Part shown: in pieces, positions 1-9,200 of the stretch
Position numbering within the stretch: position 1 is the first letter of the stretch
Layout: every line of letters begins with the position of its first letter
DNA from: an uncultured Clostridia bacterium
GTDB lineage: Bacteria; Bacillota; Clostridia; Oscillospirales; Acutalibacteraceae
Assembly: GCA_946185345.1 (NCBI GenBank)
Contig: CAMHJC010000004.1
Location: 1-50,711 of the forward strand
Reading direction: 5' to 3'
DNA: 50,711 nucleotides
Translations under genes and position numbers: made by a program
Notes under the pieces: model-generated
The model's input: only the letters and a program-made list of their open reading frames with translations
What the model was told of the DNA's origin: nothing
Database searches by the model: none

Positions 1-191
1 GCCTCATATCCGCAGATGAATTTGGTGTTCTTTCCTAACCGTTCCTGTAATCTGGTCAGATACTTTACCAGTTCCTTGACATCCGGATTGATCGTGGTTT
101 GACCAAATACCTTTTCTCCATCAATCTGAAATGCGCAAATTGTGTAATTTGTCGTATGGACATCCATTCCGATATATGTTATACTTGTCAT
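1..191 (-). CDS. IS110-family transposase, N-terminal part (cut by window edge)
   Basis: Only the first 63 codons lie in the window. The reverse strand begins MTSITYIGMDVHTTNYTICAF; the YIGMDVH stretch is the start of the DEDD (RuvC-like) domain that opens IS110-family transposases, which move the element by site-specific recombination guided by an element-encoded RNA. The ATG at 191 is chosen because AAGGAGGAG lies 7 nt upstream. The catalytic rest and the C-terminal serine-containing domain are outside the window, so whether the gene is intact cannot be judged. The family call rests on this short N-terminus and the overall shape. Confidence 0.85.
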   Translation of the reverse strand, partial: MTSITYIGMDVHTTNYTICAFQIDGEKVFGQTTINPDVKELVKYLTRLQERLGKNTKFICGYE

Positions 192-284
192 AGTGACTCC
201 TCCTTGTATGTGGTAACCCTATATACTTGTGTTTTGCAACTATCAGTATGACAGGTAAACCCACGTTTTGCAAGAGGGGTCACT
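192..284 (-). other. Structured leader of the IS110 transposase: long stem over the ribosome site, candidate bridge RNA
   Basis: Bases 192-204 can pair with 272-284 in a 13-position stem (one mismatch at 198/278, one wobble at 203/273) on the transposase-sense strand. The pairing covers the transposase Shine-Dalgarno sequence. Inside the loop a pattern recurs: GGTAA(A)CCC at 222-229 and 254-262, each followed by GTTTTGCAA at 231-239 and 265-273. The 5' non-coding end of IS110 elements is known to encode the bridge RNA that picks target and donor sites. This segment sits in the right place, but it is short for such an RNA. Confidence 0.45.
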
Positions 285-325
285 TCATATTATCTAATTC
301 CGAACTGTTCAAAAGGAGAATCTAG

Positions 326-1111
326 ATGATTACAGTCAACAACATCTGCAAGAGCTACAAGGCGGCAAAGCGAAATGCCGGATTCGGTGAGTCTGTCCGC
401 TCATTTTTCCGACGTGAATACGATGTGGTCAAAGCGCTGGACCATATCAGCTTTACCATCCATGACGGTGAAACGGTAGGCTACATCGGCCCGAACGGAG
501 CCGGAAAAAGCACTACCATCAAAATTCTCAGCGGAATACTCACACCTGACAGCGGCGATTGTCTGGTGGACGGTCGTGTGCCGTGGAAAAACCGCATCGA
601 ACATGTCGCCCGCATAGGTGTTGTGTTCGGACAGCGGTCTCAATTATGGTGGGATGTGCCGGTCATCGATTCTTTTGAACTGCTCAGGGATATTTACTCG
701 ATTCCGCCCGAAATCTACCATAAAAACAAAGACGATCTCACAGAGCTGCTGGAACTCGGAGAATTACTGCGCACTCCGACAAGGCAGCTTTCTCTGGGTC
801 AGAGAATGAGATGTGAGCTTGCCGCTTCGCTGCTTCATTCGCCGGATATCCTCTTTCTCGACGAACCGACCATCGGTTTGGATGCGGTGTCAAAAATCGC
901 TGTGCGTGAATTCATCGTCAGGCTGAACCGTGAGCGGAAAACCACTGTTATTCTCACTACCCACGACATGCAGGACATTGAAGCAATCACCAAGCGCGTT
1001 ATTCTGATCGGAAAGGGCAGGATCCTGCTCGACGGTGACATAAGCGAGATTGCCGCTTCCGGAGATATCGACCGCACGGTCGCCGAATTATACCGCACTT
1101 ACGATATTTGA
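326..1111 (+). CDS. ABC-2 type exporter, ATP-binding subunit
   Basis: A 261-residue ATPase that powers the two membrane proteins encoded directly behind it. The P-loop GPNGAGKS is at about residues 55-62, the Q-loop glutamine at 103, the signature LSLGQ at 155-159, Walker B ILFLDEP at 175-181 and the H-loop TTHD near 215. The LWWDVP segment after the Q-loop is typical of the COG4586 group, which travels with two DUF990/ABC-2 permeases exactly as here. The exported substrate is not known; relatives are annotated loosely as multidrug or viologen exporters. AAAGGAG precedes the ATG. The next gene starts 10 nt after the stop. Confidence 0.93.
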   Translation: MITVNNICKSYKAAKRNAGFGESVRSFFRREYDVVKALDHISFTIHDGETVGYIGPNGAGKSTTIKILSGILTPDSGDCLVDGRVPWKNRIEHVARIGVVFGQRSQLWWDVPVIDSFELLRDIYSIPPEIYHKNKDDLTELLELGELLRTPTRQLSLGQRMRCELAASLLHSPDILFLDEPTIGLDAVSKIAVREFIVRLNRERKTTVILTTHDMQDIEAITKRVILIGKGRILLDGDISEIAASGDIDRTVAELYRTYDI

Positions 1112-1121
1112 GGTGACCGGA

Positions 1122-1946
1122 ATGAGCAGATTCATAACTCAATCGAAAAAATATCTCTCATTTTTCCGGCTGAGATTTGCGATGAGCCTTCAGTACCGCA
1201 CAGCCGCCATTGCAGGAATCGCAACGCAATTCGCCTGGGGATTTTTGGAATTATGTGTGTTTCAGGCATTTCACCGCACCGATCCGGAAGCCTTCCCCAT
1301 GGAATTTCATCAGCTGGCCTCTTACATCTGGCTTCAGCAGGCTTTTCTGGCTTTGTTTATGACATGGTTCATGGAAGCGGAAATATTTGAAAGCATCATG
1401 GATGGCAGCATCTGCTATGAACTGTGCAGACCCATCAATATTTACCACATGTGGTTTGCTCGCAGCATCGCCAACAGATCTTCACGTGCGCTGCTCAGAT
1501 GCTTTCCGATACTCATTGCGGCCTTCTTTCTTCCGGCGCCTTACAAAATGAGTCCGGTATCCGACTTCACTACCTTTCTGCTGTTTCTGATCTCCATGCT
1601 GCTGGGACTCATTGTGACGGTGTCATTATGTATGATTATCTACATGCTTTCCTTTTTTACGGTGTCCCCCCAGGGACTTAAAATCCTTTTTGCCATGACT
1701 TCGGAATTCTTCCAGGGCAATGTGATTCCCCTGCCTTTTTTCCCGTCCAGGCTTCAGAAAATCATGGAGCTGCAGCCGTTTGCTTCAATGGAAAATGTCC
1801 CTTTGAGAATTTACAGCGGAAATATTCAGGGAGATCAGGCGTTAAAAGCGATTTTGCTGCAATTATTCTGGGCCATAGTGCTAACGGTCATCGGCCGGCT
1901 GATCTGCCGCTCCGCCATGGCCAAAATCACTGTACAAGGAGGTTGA
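1122..1946 (+). CDS. ABC-2 type exporter, permease subunit 1
   Basis: A 274-residue polytopic membrane protein with about six hydrophobic segments and a basic N-terminal tail, of the DUF990/ABC-2 permease type that pairs with COG4586 ATPases. The ATG at 1122 is preferred over an in-frame start inside the ATPase gene, because GAGGTG lies just upstream at the ATPase stop. The close spacing suggests translational coupling. It should form the channel with the next gene's product; substrate unknown. Confidence 0.85.
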   Translation: MSRFITQSKKYLSFFRLRFAMSLQYRTAAIAGIATQFAWGFLELCVFQAFHRTDPEAFPMEFHQLASYIWLQQAFLALFMTWFMEAEIFESIMDGSICYELCRPINIYHMWFARSIANRSSRALLRCFPILIAAFFLPAPYKMSPVSDFTTFLLFLISMLLGLIVTVSLCMIIYMLSFFTVSPQGLKILFAMTSEFFQGNVIPLPFFPSRLQKIMELQPFASMENVPLRIYSGNIQGDQALKAILLQLFWAIVLTVIGRLICRSAMAKITVQGG

Positions 1947-1952
1947 GTCAGT

Positions 1953-2765
1953 TTGAAACGTAACCTGAAACACACCAAGGTATCGCCGGTCAAGCTTTAC
2001 CTGCACTACATATCCATACATATCCGAAGTATCATGCAGTATAAAAAATCATTTTTGATGACTGCGCTCGGACAATTTCTCGCCTCTTTCAACGTGTTTA
2101 TCGGAATCCATTTCATGTTTCTGCGCTTTCATTCGCTGGCCGGGTATTCTTACAGCGAAGTGCTGCTCTGCTTCTCGATCGTGCTGATGGAATACTCACT
2201 GGGAGAATGTGTGGCCAGAGGCTTTGACACGTTTCCCTCTCTTGTGCGAAAAGGCAGTTTTGACAGATTTATGACACGTCCCCGCAGCGAAATACTCCAG
2301 GTGCTGGGAAGCAGCTTTGAGCTTACCAGAATCGGAAGAATTATTCAGGCCGCTATTGTATTTGTTTACGGCACGGTTCATTCCGGAATCAGCTGGAATT
2401 GGTCCAGAGTGCTTACCGTCATATTGATGCTCATCGGCGGAACGGGAATCTTCTGCGGCATTTTCCTGATTTACGCCGCACTCTGCTTTTTCACCCTCGA
2501 CGGCCTGGAGTTCATCAATATCCTGACCGACGGCGCCAGAGAATACGGCAAATATCCTGTTGACGTCTACGGCAAGAGAATGCTCCGGTTCTGCACATTT
2601 GTCATTCCTTATTCTCTGGTGCAGTATTATCCTCTCACCTATCTCACCGGACGAAACGACAATCTATTCTACGCTTTCATTCCTCTTGCCGCGCTGCTTT
2701 TTCTGGTTCCGTGTTTTTGGCTCTGGAAATTCGGCGTGAGAAAGTACAAGTCGTCGGGTTCATAA
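1953..2765 (+). CDS. ABC-2 type exporter, permease subunit 2
   Basis: A 270-residue membrane protein with about six transmembrane segments, the second DUF990/ABC-2 family permease of the operon. The start is a TTG at 1953 with a perfect AAGGAGG (1936-1942) 10 nt upstream; the first in-frame ATG would be 27 codons later and has no ribosome site. Six bases separate it from permease 1. A terminator follows at 2777, so the exporter is a three-gene unit. The GECVARGFDTFPSLVRKGSF loop resembles the cytoplasmic coupling region of COG3694-like permeases. Confidence 0.85.
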   Translation: MKRNLKHTKVSPVKLYLHYISIHIRSIMQYKKSFLMTALGQFLASFNVFIGIHFMFLRFHSLAGYSYSEVLLCFSIVLMEYSLGECVARGFDTFPSLVRKGSFDRFMTRPRSEILQVLGSSFELTRIGRIIQAAIVFVYGTVHSGISWNWSRVLTVILMLIGGTGIFCGIFLIYAALCFFTLDGLEFINILTDGAREYGKYPVDVYGKRMLRFCTFVIPYSLVQYYPLTYLTGRNDNLFYAFIPLAALLFLVPCFWLWKFGVRKYKSSGS

Positions 2766-2776
2766 TCTATCGTCAG

Positions 2777-2818
2777 GCAAGCAGCATTGTTTTTGCACAA
2801 TCCCTGCTTGCTTTTTTT
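2777..2818 (+). terminator. Rho-independent terminator of the ABC exporter operon
   Basis: An 8-bp stem GCAAGCAG (2777-2784) / CTGCTTGC (2804-2811) is followed at once by seven T residues. Confidence 0.85.
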
Positions 2819-2881
2819 CTCGCGTTTAAGGCATTTCCGGTTTTCCGGCAGAACAGTTCTTCCCTTTTGACAATTCTCCCC

Positions 2882-2927
2882 AAAAAATCATCCCGCAGAG
2901 GAACAAAACAAATTCCGCTGCGGGATG
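2882..2927 (-). terminator. Rho-independent terminator of the pyruvyl transferase-like gene
   Basis: On the minus strand a 10-bp perfect stem, CATCCCGCAG (2918-2927) with CTGCGGGATG (2889-2898), is followed by a run of T (plus-strand A at 2882-2887). It directly follows the stop of the gene at 2931. Confidence 0.9.
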
Positions 2928-2930
2928 CCT

Positions 2931-4301
2931 TTATTTCTTGAATAAACGGGATATTTTCCTGAATAATCTGCCGAGCTTTTTGCGCAGCCTGACAACTTTC
3001 ATATGATTCAGCTTTTCAAGCTCTGCTGTCAGTTTTTTGATTTCCCTGGACTTTTTCTCATTGTCCTTTTTGAGCTGCCTGAATTCCTTGTCCTGTTTCT
3101 TCATTTCCACAAATCTTGACAGGTAATGCTTTTCGCCCTTCTGCACCTTAATGAGCAGTTCTTCATAATCCTCATCAAGTGAAACCGGATGATTGATCAG
3201 TTCCGTTCTGACCCGATCAAAATCGTACTTTTCACATGAAGTGCTTTCCGGCGGGAAGAATCCGGCCATCGTAGCGTAAAGGAAATCGTACAGCGTCATC
3301 ATGTATTCTTTGTCGGTGCGATAATGATCGTCATGACCTATCTCGGCAAGAGTGTCAAAGACATACTTTGCGCTCCACTTATCAAATTGAACCGCTCTTT
3401 CGGGATAATGGATATTCTGATAAAAGAAAGGTATCTTGTCGTTCCACACCAGATTGACCGAAGGAATATCCAGCGCATAGGAAATTATCGAAGAATGCAT
3501 GCGTATGGCCGCCACCGAGGAAAATCTGTAAACCGTCTCGACCAGTTCACGGGTGGATTTGGGAAGAATGACTTTTTCCGGAGGAATCTCATTTTCCTTG
3601 GCGTAATAAAGGAGCGAATTATTGTCCAGAAAGCTGCCGTTGGTATAAAAATAATAATCAATACCCGCCTCATCAAGCAGCTTTTTCAGTTCATTAAAAT
3701 AATTCATCTCATCGCCCAGCTTCCAGGGCTTGCCGTTGTCTCCAAAGAGTCCGCCGCGAACCGCGTTGATGCCGATCACCGTCTCGTTTCCTGGACGCCG
3801 GAGCTTGCTCAGATGGGAGTGATAGATGTATTTCGACCACACCGCCGGATCGCACACCGGAATAATCTCATAATCACAGCCGGCCGCGTATCTGCGGAAA
3901 AGGTCGGGGTTTTCTCTGACCGATACGGCACGGAAACATTTGCGGGCAAGCATTTCGCTGAGCACATGCTCGTTTTCCGGTGTAGCGTTCATGTTGTTGA
4001 CGCCCATTGAGGACAGCACCACCGGCACGCCGTGTTCATCGGCCAGCCGCGTAATCTCATCCATATAGTCAAAATACCGCATATAATTGAGTCCGAATAA
4101 TCCGCCGCCTGCGAAGAATATCAGATCCGACGAGGCGATCAGTTCTTCATCAATCAGTTTGAGGGACATCTTGGCGATTTCATATTGGTCGGATCGGACA
4201 TTTAAATTTTTAAGTACAGTGCAAAGCAGCTTTTCAAAACATATCCTTATCAGATTGTCTCCGAAGTTATCGTCAACACAGGATACTATCAAAATCTTCA
4301 A
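2931..4301 (-). CDS. Polysaccharide pyruvyl transferase family protein
   Basis: A 456-residue protein opening with MKILIVSCVDDNFGDNLIR, the GD-N start of the polysaccharide pyruvyl transferase family (PF04230, CsaB-like), followed by FFAGGGLFG near residues 61-69 and a C-terminal sugar-transferase-like half with a conserved RMHS motif (IRMHSSIISYALDIPSV). The family adds pyruvate ketals to cell-wall or exopolysaccharide sugars, or acts as glycosyltransferases. The last 60 residues form a lysine/glutamate-rich coiled coil ending in a strongly basic amphipathic tail, which may bind membrane or a partner. The start is TTG with GGAAGGAA upstream. It has its own promoter and terminator; no other capsule gene is nearby. 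Confidence 0.82.
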   Translation of the reverse strand: MKILIVSCVDDNFGDNLIRICFEKLLCTVLKNLNVRSDQYEIAKMSLKLIDEELIASSDLIFFAGGGLFGLNYMRYFDYMDEITRLADEHGVPVVLSSMGVNNMNATPENEHVLSEMLARKCFRAVSVRENPDLFRRYAAGCDYEIIPVCDPAVWSKYIYHSHLSKLRRPGNETVIGINAVRGGLFGDNGKPWKLGDEMNYFNELKKLLDEAGIDYYFYTNGSFLDNNSLLYYAKENEIPPEKVILPKSTRELVETVYRFSSVAAIRMHSSIISYALDIPSVNLVWNDKIPFFYQNIHYPERAVQFDKWSAKYVFDTLAEIGHDDHYRTDKEYMMTLYDFLYATMAGFFPPESTSCEKYDFDRVRTELINHPVSLDEDYEELLIKVQKGEKHYLSRFVEMKKQDKEFRQLKKDNEKKSREIKKLTAELEKLNHMKVVRLRKKLGRLFRKISRLFKK

Positions 4302-4353
4302 AATCTATTCCTTCCTTCAGATGAAGTCATTATTCAATCAACACTTCTAGTAT

Positions 4354-4382
4354 ATTTTACAATCAATCACGTTCTTTGTCAA
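4354..4382 (-). promoter_or_regulatory. Sigma-A promoter of the pyruvyl transferase-like gene
   Basis: Minus-strand TTGACA (4377-4382), 17-bp spacer, TAAAAT (4354-4359). It lies about 55 bp upstream of the TTG start. Confidence 0.85.
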
Positions 4383-4581
4383 ACATATTTAATACTTTTA
4401 AAAATTTATTTATTTTTGTTGAGATCATTACCGATGTCATCAAGTGCGCAATAATGACATTCCATGCTTCATCGAAGTGTCGATTAATTCACATGCCATA
4501 GAAAACTCATCCTGAAAAAAGGCTGATCATCTGTTTTCATACAGCGTCTGACAGACTCATTAATAGTCTCCTGAAACAAAC
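4383..4581. other. AT-rich intergenic DNA, no gene seen
   Basis: Part of the 324-bp gap between the pyruvyl transferase-like gene and the B12 module. It holds no ORF with a ribosome site. The only structure noticed is a 7-bp inverted repeat ATGTCAT (4434-4440) / ATGACAT (4455-4461), possibly an operator upstream of the promoter at 4354-4382. Confidence 0.4.
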
Positions 4582-4619
4582 AAGGCTGTTTTTATCCTGT
4601 ATCAGACAAAAACAGCCTC
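4582..4619 (-). terminator. Terminator of the B12 ECF module
   Basis: Perfect 10-bp stem GGCTGTTTTT (plus 4584-4593) / AAAAACAGCC (4608-4617), followed on the minus strand by the T-rich TTGTTTGTTT. It is placed directly after the stop of the S-component gene. Confidence 0.75.
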
Positions 4620-4625
4620 GTTGAA

Positions 4626-5138
4626 TTATCGTTCCTGTTTCTCGGAACGCCTGAGCACCATGATCATGGGACAGATTAATACGCCGCAGAAGAAATTGCT
4701 GGTTCCGTGAACAAAATCCCACGGCAATCCGGCGATAATCCACGCTATCGTCCCCTGAAAATCCAAACCGAAAAACAATGCCTGAGCCGGCGCATACAAG
4801 GTACCGTAAAGAAACCCGTGTACAGAGCAAAGGCACATATAGACAATCGGCTTCCATTTATCCGGTATGTTTTGCGGCAGCAGCATAGCAGCGCCCCAGA
4901 GAATTGTCCATAGATACAGGTGAGGAATCCACCAGACCGCAAACCCTGAAAACAATCCCGTCAGAAAAACATACAGATAAATCGGATAGAGCGCTTTCTT
5001 TCTGTAAACGATCGTCAATGAAATGGTAAACACGCCCAGAAGATGCACATTGGGCAGAAATTCCAGGGCGATTTTGGAAGCATACATCAAAGCTCCCAAT
5101 ATACCAAACACAGCGATCTCTTTTACACTGAGCTTCAT
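4626..5138 (-). CDS. ECF transporter S component, probably cobalamin-specific
   Basis: A 170-residue, very hydrophobic protein with five to six transmembrane segments and an N-terminal MKLSVKEIAVFGILGALMYA typical of energy-coupling-factor substrate-binding subunits. The gene overlaps the stop of the upstream DUF4430 lipoprotein by one base (TAATG) and both lie under a cobalamin riboswitch, so B12 or a cobinamide is the likely substrate (CbrT-like role). The EcfA/EcfA'/EcfT module is not in the window, which fits a group II system sharing a common energizing module. Substrate assignment rests on riboswitch and neighbour, not on residues. Confidence 0.85.
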   Translation of the reverse strand: MKLSVKEIAVFGILGALMYASKIALEFLPNVHLLGVFTISLTIVYRKKALYPIYLYVFLTGLFSGFAVWWIPHLYLWTILWGAAMLLPQNIPDKWKPIVYMCLCSVHGFLYGTLYAPAQALFFGLDFQGTIAWIIAGLPWDFVHGTSNFFCGVLICPMIMVLRRSEKQER

Positions 5139-5617
5139 TACTTCTGCGCTTTGAACGTGTATTCCGCGCCTTCCGTAATATCAGTGGAATCAACGCCTTT
5201 CATGGCATATTCGCCGTTAATGTAAAATGCCCAGTATAATCCGTCTGTTTCATAATCCACCGTTACACCGTTCACGGTTTTCACATACAGTCCGTAAGCG
5301 CTCTCGTCACCGGCTATCAGACCGAGTTCAAGCAATGCCGCTCCCACCGTTTTTTGATCGGTGTGAATCTGAAACGCTGTTTCTTTGCCATCGGTGTCAA
5401 TCACCTTAAACGAAAAGGCTGTCTGACCTTCGCCAAGTACGTTGTCATCTTTCTGCAGTTCGGTCTGCGATACCGCAACGGTATCCGACTGGACAGGCGT
5501 ATCTGTGGTCTGGTCTTTTTTGCTGTCATTGCAGCCGGTTGTAAACAGTGCTATTGCCGCAGTAAGCACGATACAAACGATGAACGACAAAGGTTTTGAA
5601 AAAAGTGTCTTTTTCAT
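5138..5617 (-). CDS. DUF4430 lipoprotein, putative corrinoid-binding surface protein
   Basis: A 159-residue lipoprotein. Residues 1-29 form a signal peptide (KK, hydrophobic core, FTTGC) with a lipid-attachment cysteine near residue 29. A short acidic/polar linker and one DUF4430 domain follow at about 65-157 (pattern ...GLYWAFYINGEYAMKG...). DUF4430 resembles the C-terminal domain of transcobalamin/intrinsic factor, and such proteins are commonly found beside ECF B12 transporters. It probably captures the corrinoid outside the membrane and hands it to the S component encoded downstream. AAGGAG lies 10 nt before the ATG. The lipobox -3 residue is Thr instead of the usual Leu. Confidence 0.85.
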   Translation of the reverse strand: MKKTLFSKPLSFIVCIVLTAAIALFTTGCNDSKKDQTTDTPVQSDTVAVSQTELQKDDNVLGEGQTAFSFKVIDTDGKETAFQIHTDQKTVGAALLELGLIAGDESAYGLYVKTVNGVTVDYETDGLYWAFYINGEYAMKGVDSTDITEGAEYTFKAQK

Positions 5618-5649
5618 GGTTGTACAACTCCTTAAAATATTGACTTTAT

Positions 5650-5862
5650 CCCTCAGCCGGCGTTCGCAGCTTGTTTGACGGGACGTTTGCCATCCGGATA
5701 TTTCGACTTGATGCTTTTATTTTCACCTTCTCAAGACTTGCATGGTTTGTCTCAATGGCTTTTCTCCGATTGCGGCTTCGGATAAGAAAATAAAACGGTT
5801 AATCGCATCTTACGGCGACGGGCTCGTACAGGATTTTCACCTGTTTCCCCGTATGGCGCTGA
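5650..5862 (-). promoter_or_regulatory. Cobalamin riboswitch
   Basis: The leader between the promoter and the DUF4430 gene carries the hallmark B12 aptamer core: minus-strand GGGGAAACAGGTGAAAATCC then TGTACGAGCCCGTCGCC (roughly 5808-5850), and downstream AAGCCATTGAGAC (near 5750), the B12-box equivalent of AGCCAGGAGAC. The remaining part toward 5650 holds GC-rich complementary segments that could form the expression platform. High cobalamin is expected to shut off the uptake genes. The borders are approximate. Confidence 0.88.
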
Positions 5863-5864
5863 AT

Positions 5865-5893
5865 ATTATATCATACCTTTGAAAAAAATACAA
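5865..5893 (-). promoter_or_regulatory. Promoter of the riboswitch-controlled B12 module
   Basis: Minus-strand TTGTAT (5888-5893), 17-bp spacer, TATAAT (5865-5870). The aptamer begins right after the -10 box. Confidence 0.8.
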
Positions 5894-6022
5894 TACTTTT
5901 CTGAAGGATGAACGCCGCTCCCTTTATCAGCCGCGGATTTCTTTTTCATTATATAAGCATCATTTTTGGTGGATTGTTCAAATTGATTACATAGGCAATT
6001 TGACGAAGAAAAAAATAATTGA

Positions 6023-6051
6023 TTGACATTTTAAAAGGGCTGTGGTATACT
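6023..6051 (+). promoter_or_regulatory. Strong sigma-A promoter of rpoBC
   Basis: TTGACA (6023-6028), 17-bp spacer, TATACT (6046-6051). Transcription should start near 6058 and leave a leader of about 230 nt before rpoB. Confidence 0.92.
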
Positions 6052-6057
6052 TATAAA

Positions 6058-6289
6058 ATAGCTTAAAATGGGTAAAGTGACCGCTGCGATTTTTGCTTAA
6101 AAAACATGTTTTTGAGGCTTAATTTGCTCGAAAAGTCTCCGATTCGTTGATAATTAACAAAAATCATCTCCGGCGAGTGCAAATATTCTCACGGTGATTT
6201 TGCACAAACTTTTTCCACGATGGGCGAAGCGATATTTTTTCTTTATCCGTTTTTTCTTTAAGTATTCTGAATGGAGTGAAGCTAAGTTT
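6058..6289 (+). other. Long structured rpoB leader
   Basis: About 230 nt of leader without a gene that has a ribosome site. Two mutually exclusive stems are visible: 6160-6168 with 6193-6201 (9 bp, one wobble) and 6177-6183 with 6199-6205 (7-bp perfect GTGCAAA/TTTGCAC). They share 6199-6201. A third palindromic stretch (AAAAACATGTTTTT) lies near 6103-6116. This could be a control element for RNA polymerase synthesis; no known RNA family was recognised. Confidence 0.5.
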
Positions 6290-9200
6290 ATGGTGAATGT
6301 CACAAAAGTTCAAAACGGCAGAAATACCAGAATGTCCTTTTCCAAGATCACCGAAGTTCTGGAAATGCCCAATCTGATTGAGGTTCAGAAAAACTCCTAC
6401 CAGTGGTTTCTCGACCGTGGACTCAGGGAGATTTTTGACGATTCCTCAGGAATAGTTGATCACACCGGCAATCTTGTGCTCGAATTCATTGATTTCCGCA
6501 TCAATTACGAGCCTAAGTACACGATTGAAGAATGCAAGCTGCGCGACTCGACCTATTCCGCCACCCTTTATGTAACCGCCCGTCTGACCAACAGAGAGAC
6601 CGGCTACATGAGTGAGCAGGAGGTCTACATGGGCGAATTCCCCCTCATGACTCCCAGCGGCACATTCGTCATCAACGGTGCGGAACGCGTCATCGTTTCT
6701 CAGCTGGTTCGTTCCCCCGGCGTTTATTACAAAATGGAGCATGACAAGTCGGGCAAGGAGCTTTTCTACACCACCGTTATTCCCAACAGAGGCGCGTGGC
6801 TTGAATACGAAAACGATGTCAACGACGTTTTCTATGTCAGAATCGACAAAAACCGCAAGCTCCCCATCACAACATTCATTCGTTCACTTGGTCTTTCCAC
6901 CAACGACGACATTTATGAATACTTCGGCCATGACGAGCGTATCGAGCAGACGCTCGCTAAGGAAGCCACTCTCACAAAGGACGGCGTAAGGAATTCCGAT
7001 GACGCCTGCATCGAGGTCTTCAAAAAGCTGCGTCCCGGTGAACCGCCTACAGTCGATACTGCCCGCAACTATATCGAGGACATGTTCTTTGACGCCAGGA
7101 AATACGACATTTCCCGTGTCGGCCGTCACAAATACAATCAGAAGCTCTGCCTCGGCTACAGACTGATCGGTCACAGAGTCACTCAGCCCATCGTCAATTT
7201 CTTCACCGGCGAAATCGTCGCCGACGCTGGAGAAATGATCAACAAGGCCAAGGCTGAGGAAATCAACAACTGCGGCGCAAGCGTAGCCTATATTCTTCTC
7301 GAAAACGAAAAGGAAATCAAGGTCATTTCCAACGGCATGGTCGACATTCGTGAATATGTGGACTTTGACGTTTACGGCGAATGCGGCATCGACGAGAAGG
7401 TCAGTGTTGTGGTGCTCAAGGACATTCTTGACACCTGCGAGACCGACGACGAAATCAGAGAAGCCGTTATCGAGCGCAAGAATGATCTGATTCCCAAGCA
7501 TATTACCCGTGACGATATTTTCGCCACTATCAACTACTTCAACTGTGTTGCCAACGGCGTCGGCACCCTCGACGACATCGACCATCTTGGCAACAGAAGA
7601 ATCCGCTCTGTCGGCGAACTGCTCCAAAATCAGTTCCGGATCGGCTTTGCCCGTCTTGAAAAAGGCGTCAGAGAGAAAATGAGCATCAACGACACCGAAA
7701 AGATGACGCCTACCACTCTCATCAACAGCCGTCCCGTCAATGCGGCCATCAAGGAGTTCTTCGGCACCTCTCCCCTTTCGCAGTTCATGGATCAGAACAA
7801 TCCCCTTGCCGAACTCACTCACAAGAGACGTCTTTCGGCCCTCGGCCCCGGCGGTCTTTCCAGAGACCGTGCTTCCTTCGAAGTGCGTGACGTTCACTAC
7901 AGCCACTACGGCCGCATGTGTCCTATCGAAACGCCTGAAGGTCCTAACATCGGTCTGATTTCCTACCTCGCCACCTACGCCCGCATCAATGATTACGGCT
8001 TTATCGAGGCGCCCTTCCGCAAGGTTGACAAGGAATCCGGCAGAGTAACCGACGAAGTCCGTTATATGACAGCCGACGTTGAAGACGAATTCATCGTGGC
8101 ACAGGCCAATGAACCGCTCGACGAAACCGGTCACTTCATCAAGCCGAGAGCCACCGCCAGATTCAGAGGCGAATTCCTCGAAACCGAAGTCAACAGAATC
8201 GATTACATGGACGTTTCGCCGAAAATGCTTGTCTCGGTTGCGACAGCCATGATTCCCTTCCTTGAAAACGACGACGCCAACCGCGCTCTGATGGGTTCCA
8301 ACATGCAGAAGCAGGCCGTTCCGCTGCTGCGCTGCGAGGCTCCTATCGTCGGCACAGGCATGGAATACAAGGCAGGCGTTGACTCGGGCAACTGCGTGCT
8401 TGCCGAGCGTGCCGGCACCGTAACATACGTCAGCGCAGACGAAATCCGCATCAAAGCTGACGACAGCGATGAAACCGACACCTACCATGTCATCAAATTC
8501 ATGCGCTCCAACCAGGGCAACTGCTTCAACCAGACACCTATCGTCAGCTACGGCGAGCATGTCAACAAGGGCGATGTCATTGCCGACGGTCCTTCCACTC
8601 AGAACGGCGAAATCTCCCTGGGCAAGAATGTCCTCATAGGATTCATGACATGGGAAGGCTACAACTACGAGGACGCCGTCCTGCTTAACGAAAAAATCGT
8701 GCGTGACGACGTATTCACCTCCATTCACATTGAAGAATTTGAAACCGAGGCCAGAGACACAAAGCTCGGCCCCGAGAATATTACAGCCGACATCCCGAAC
8801 GTCAGTGACGACGCCCTCAAGAATCTCGGTGAGGACGGTATCGTTCACATCGGCGCAGAGGTTCACGCAGGAGATATTCTGGTCGGCAAGGTTACTCCGA
8901 AGGGCGAAACCGAACTCACCGCCGAGGAAAGACTCCTCCGCGCCATATTCGGCGAGAAGGCCCGCGAAGTCAGAGATACATCCCTGAAGGTTCCTCACGG
9001 CGAAAGCGGCATTGTTGTGGATGTCCAGGTATTTACCAAAGAGAATTTCGACGAGCTTGCCCCCGGCGTCAACAAGGTTGTCAGAGTTTATCTGGCGCAG
9101 AAGAGAAAGATCAGCGTCGGCGACAAGATGGCCGGCCGTCACGGAAACAAGGGTGTTGTCTCCAGAATCCTTCCCGTCGAGGATATGCCGTTCCTTCCCA

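Larger units (their letters stand above)
1..290 (-). mobile_element. IS110-type insertion sequence, 5' end
   Basis: The transposase start plus about 100 nt of structured non-coding DNA upstream of it form the end of an IS110-type element. The outer boundary is inferred, somewhere between about 284 and 310, because IS110 elements usually lack clear terminal inverted repeats. The rest lies left of the window. Confidence 0.6.

Noticed and set aside
6194-6289. N-terminal extension of RpoB by 32 codons
   Set aside because: The extension is Phe/Lys-rich, overlaps leader stems, has no ribosome site, and the family N-terminus begins at MVNV.
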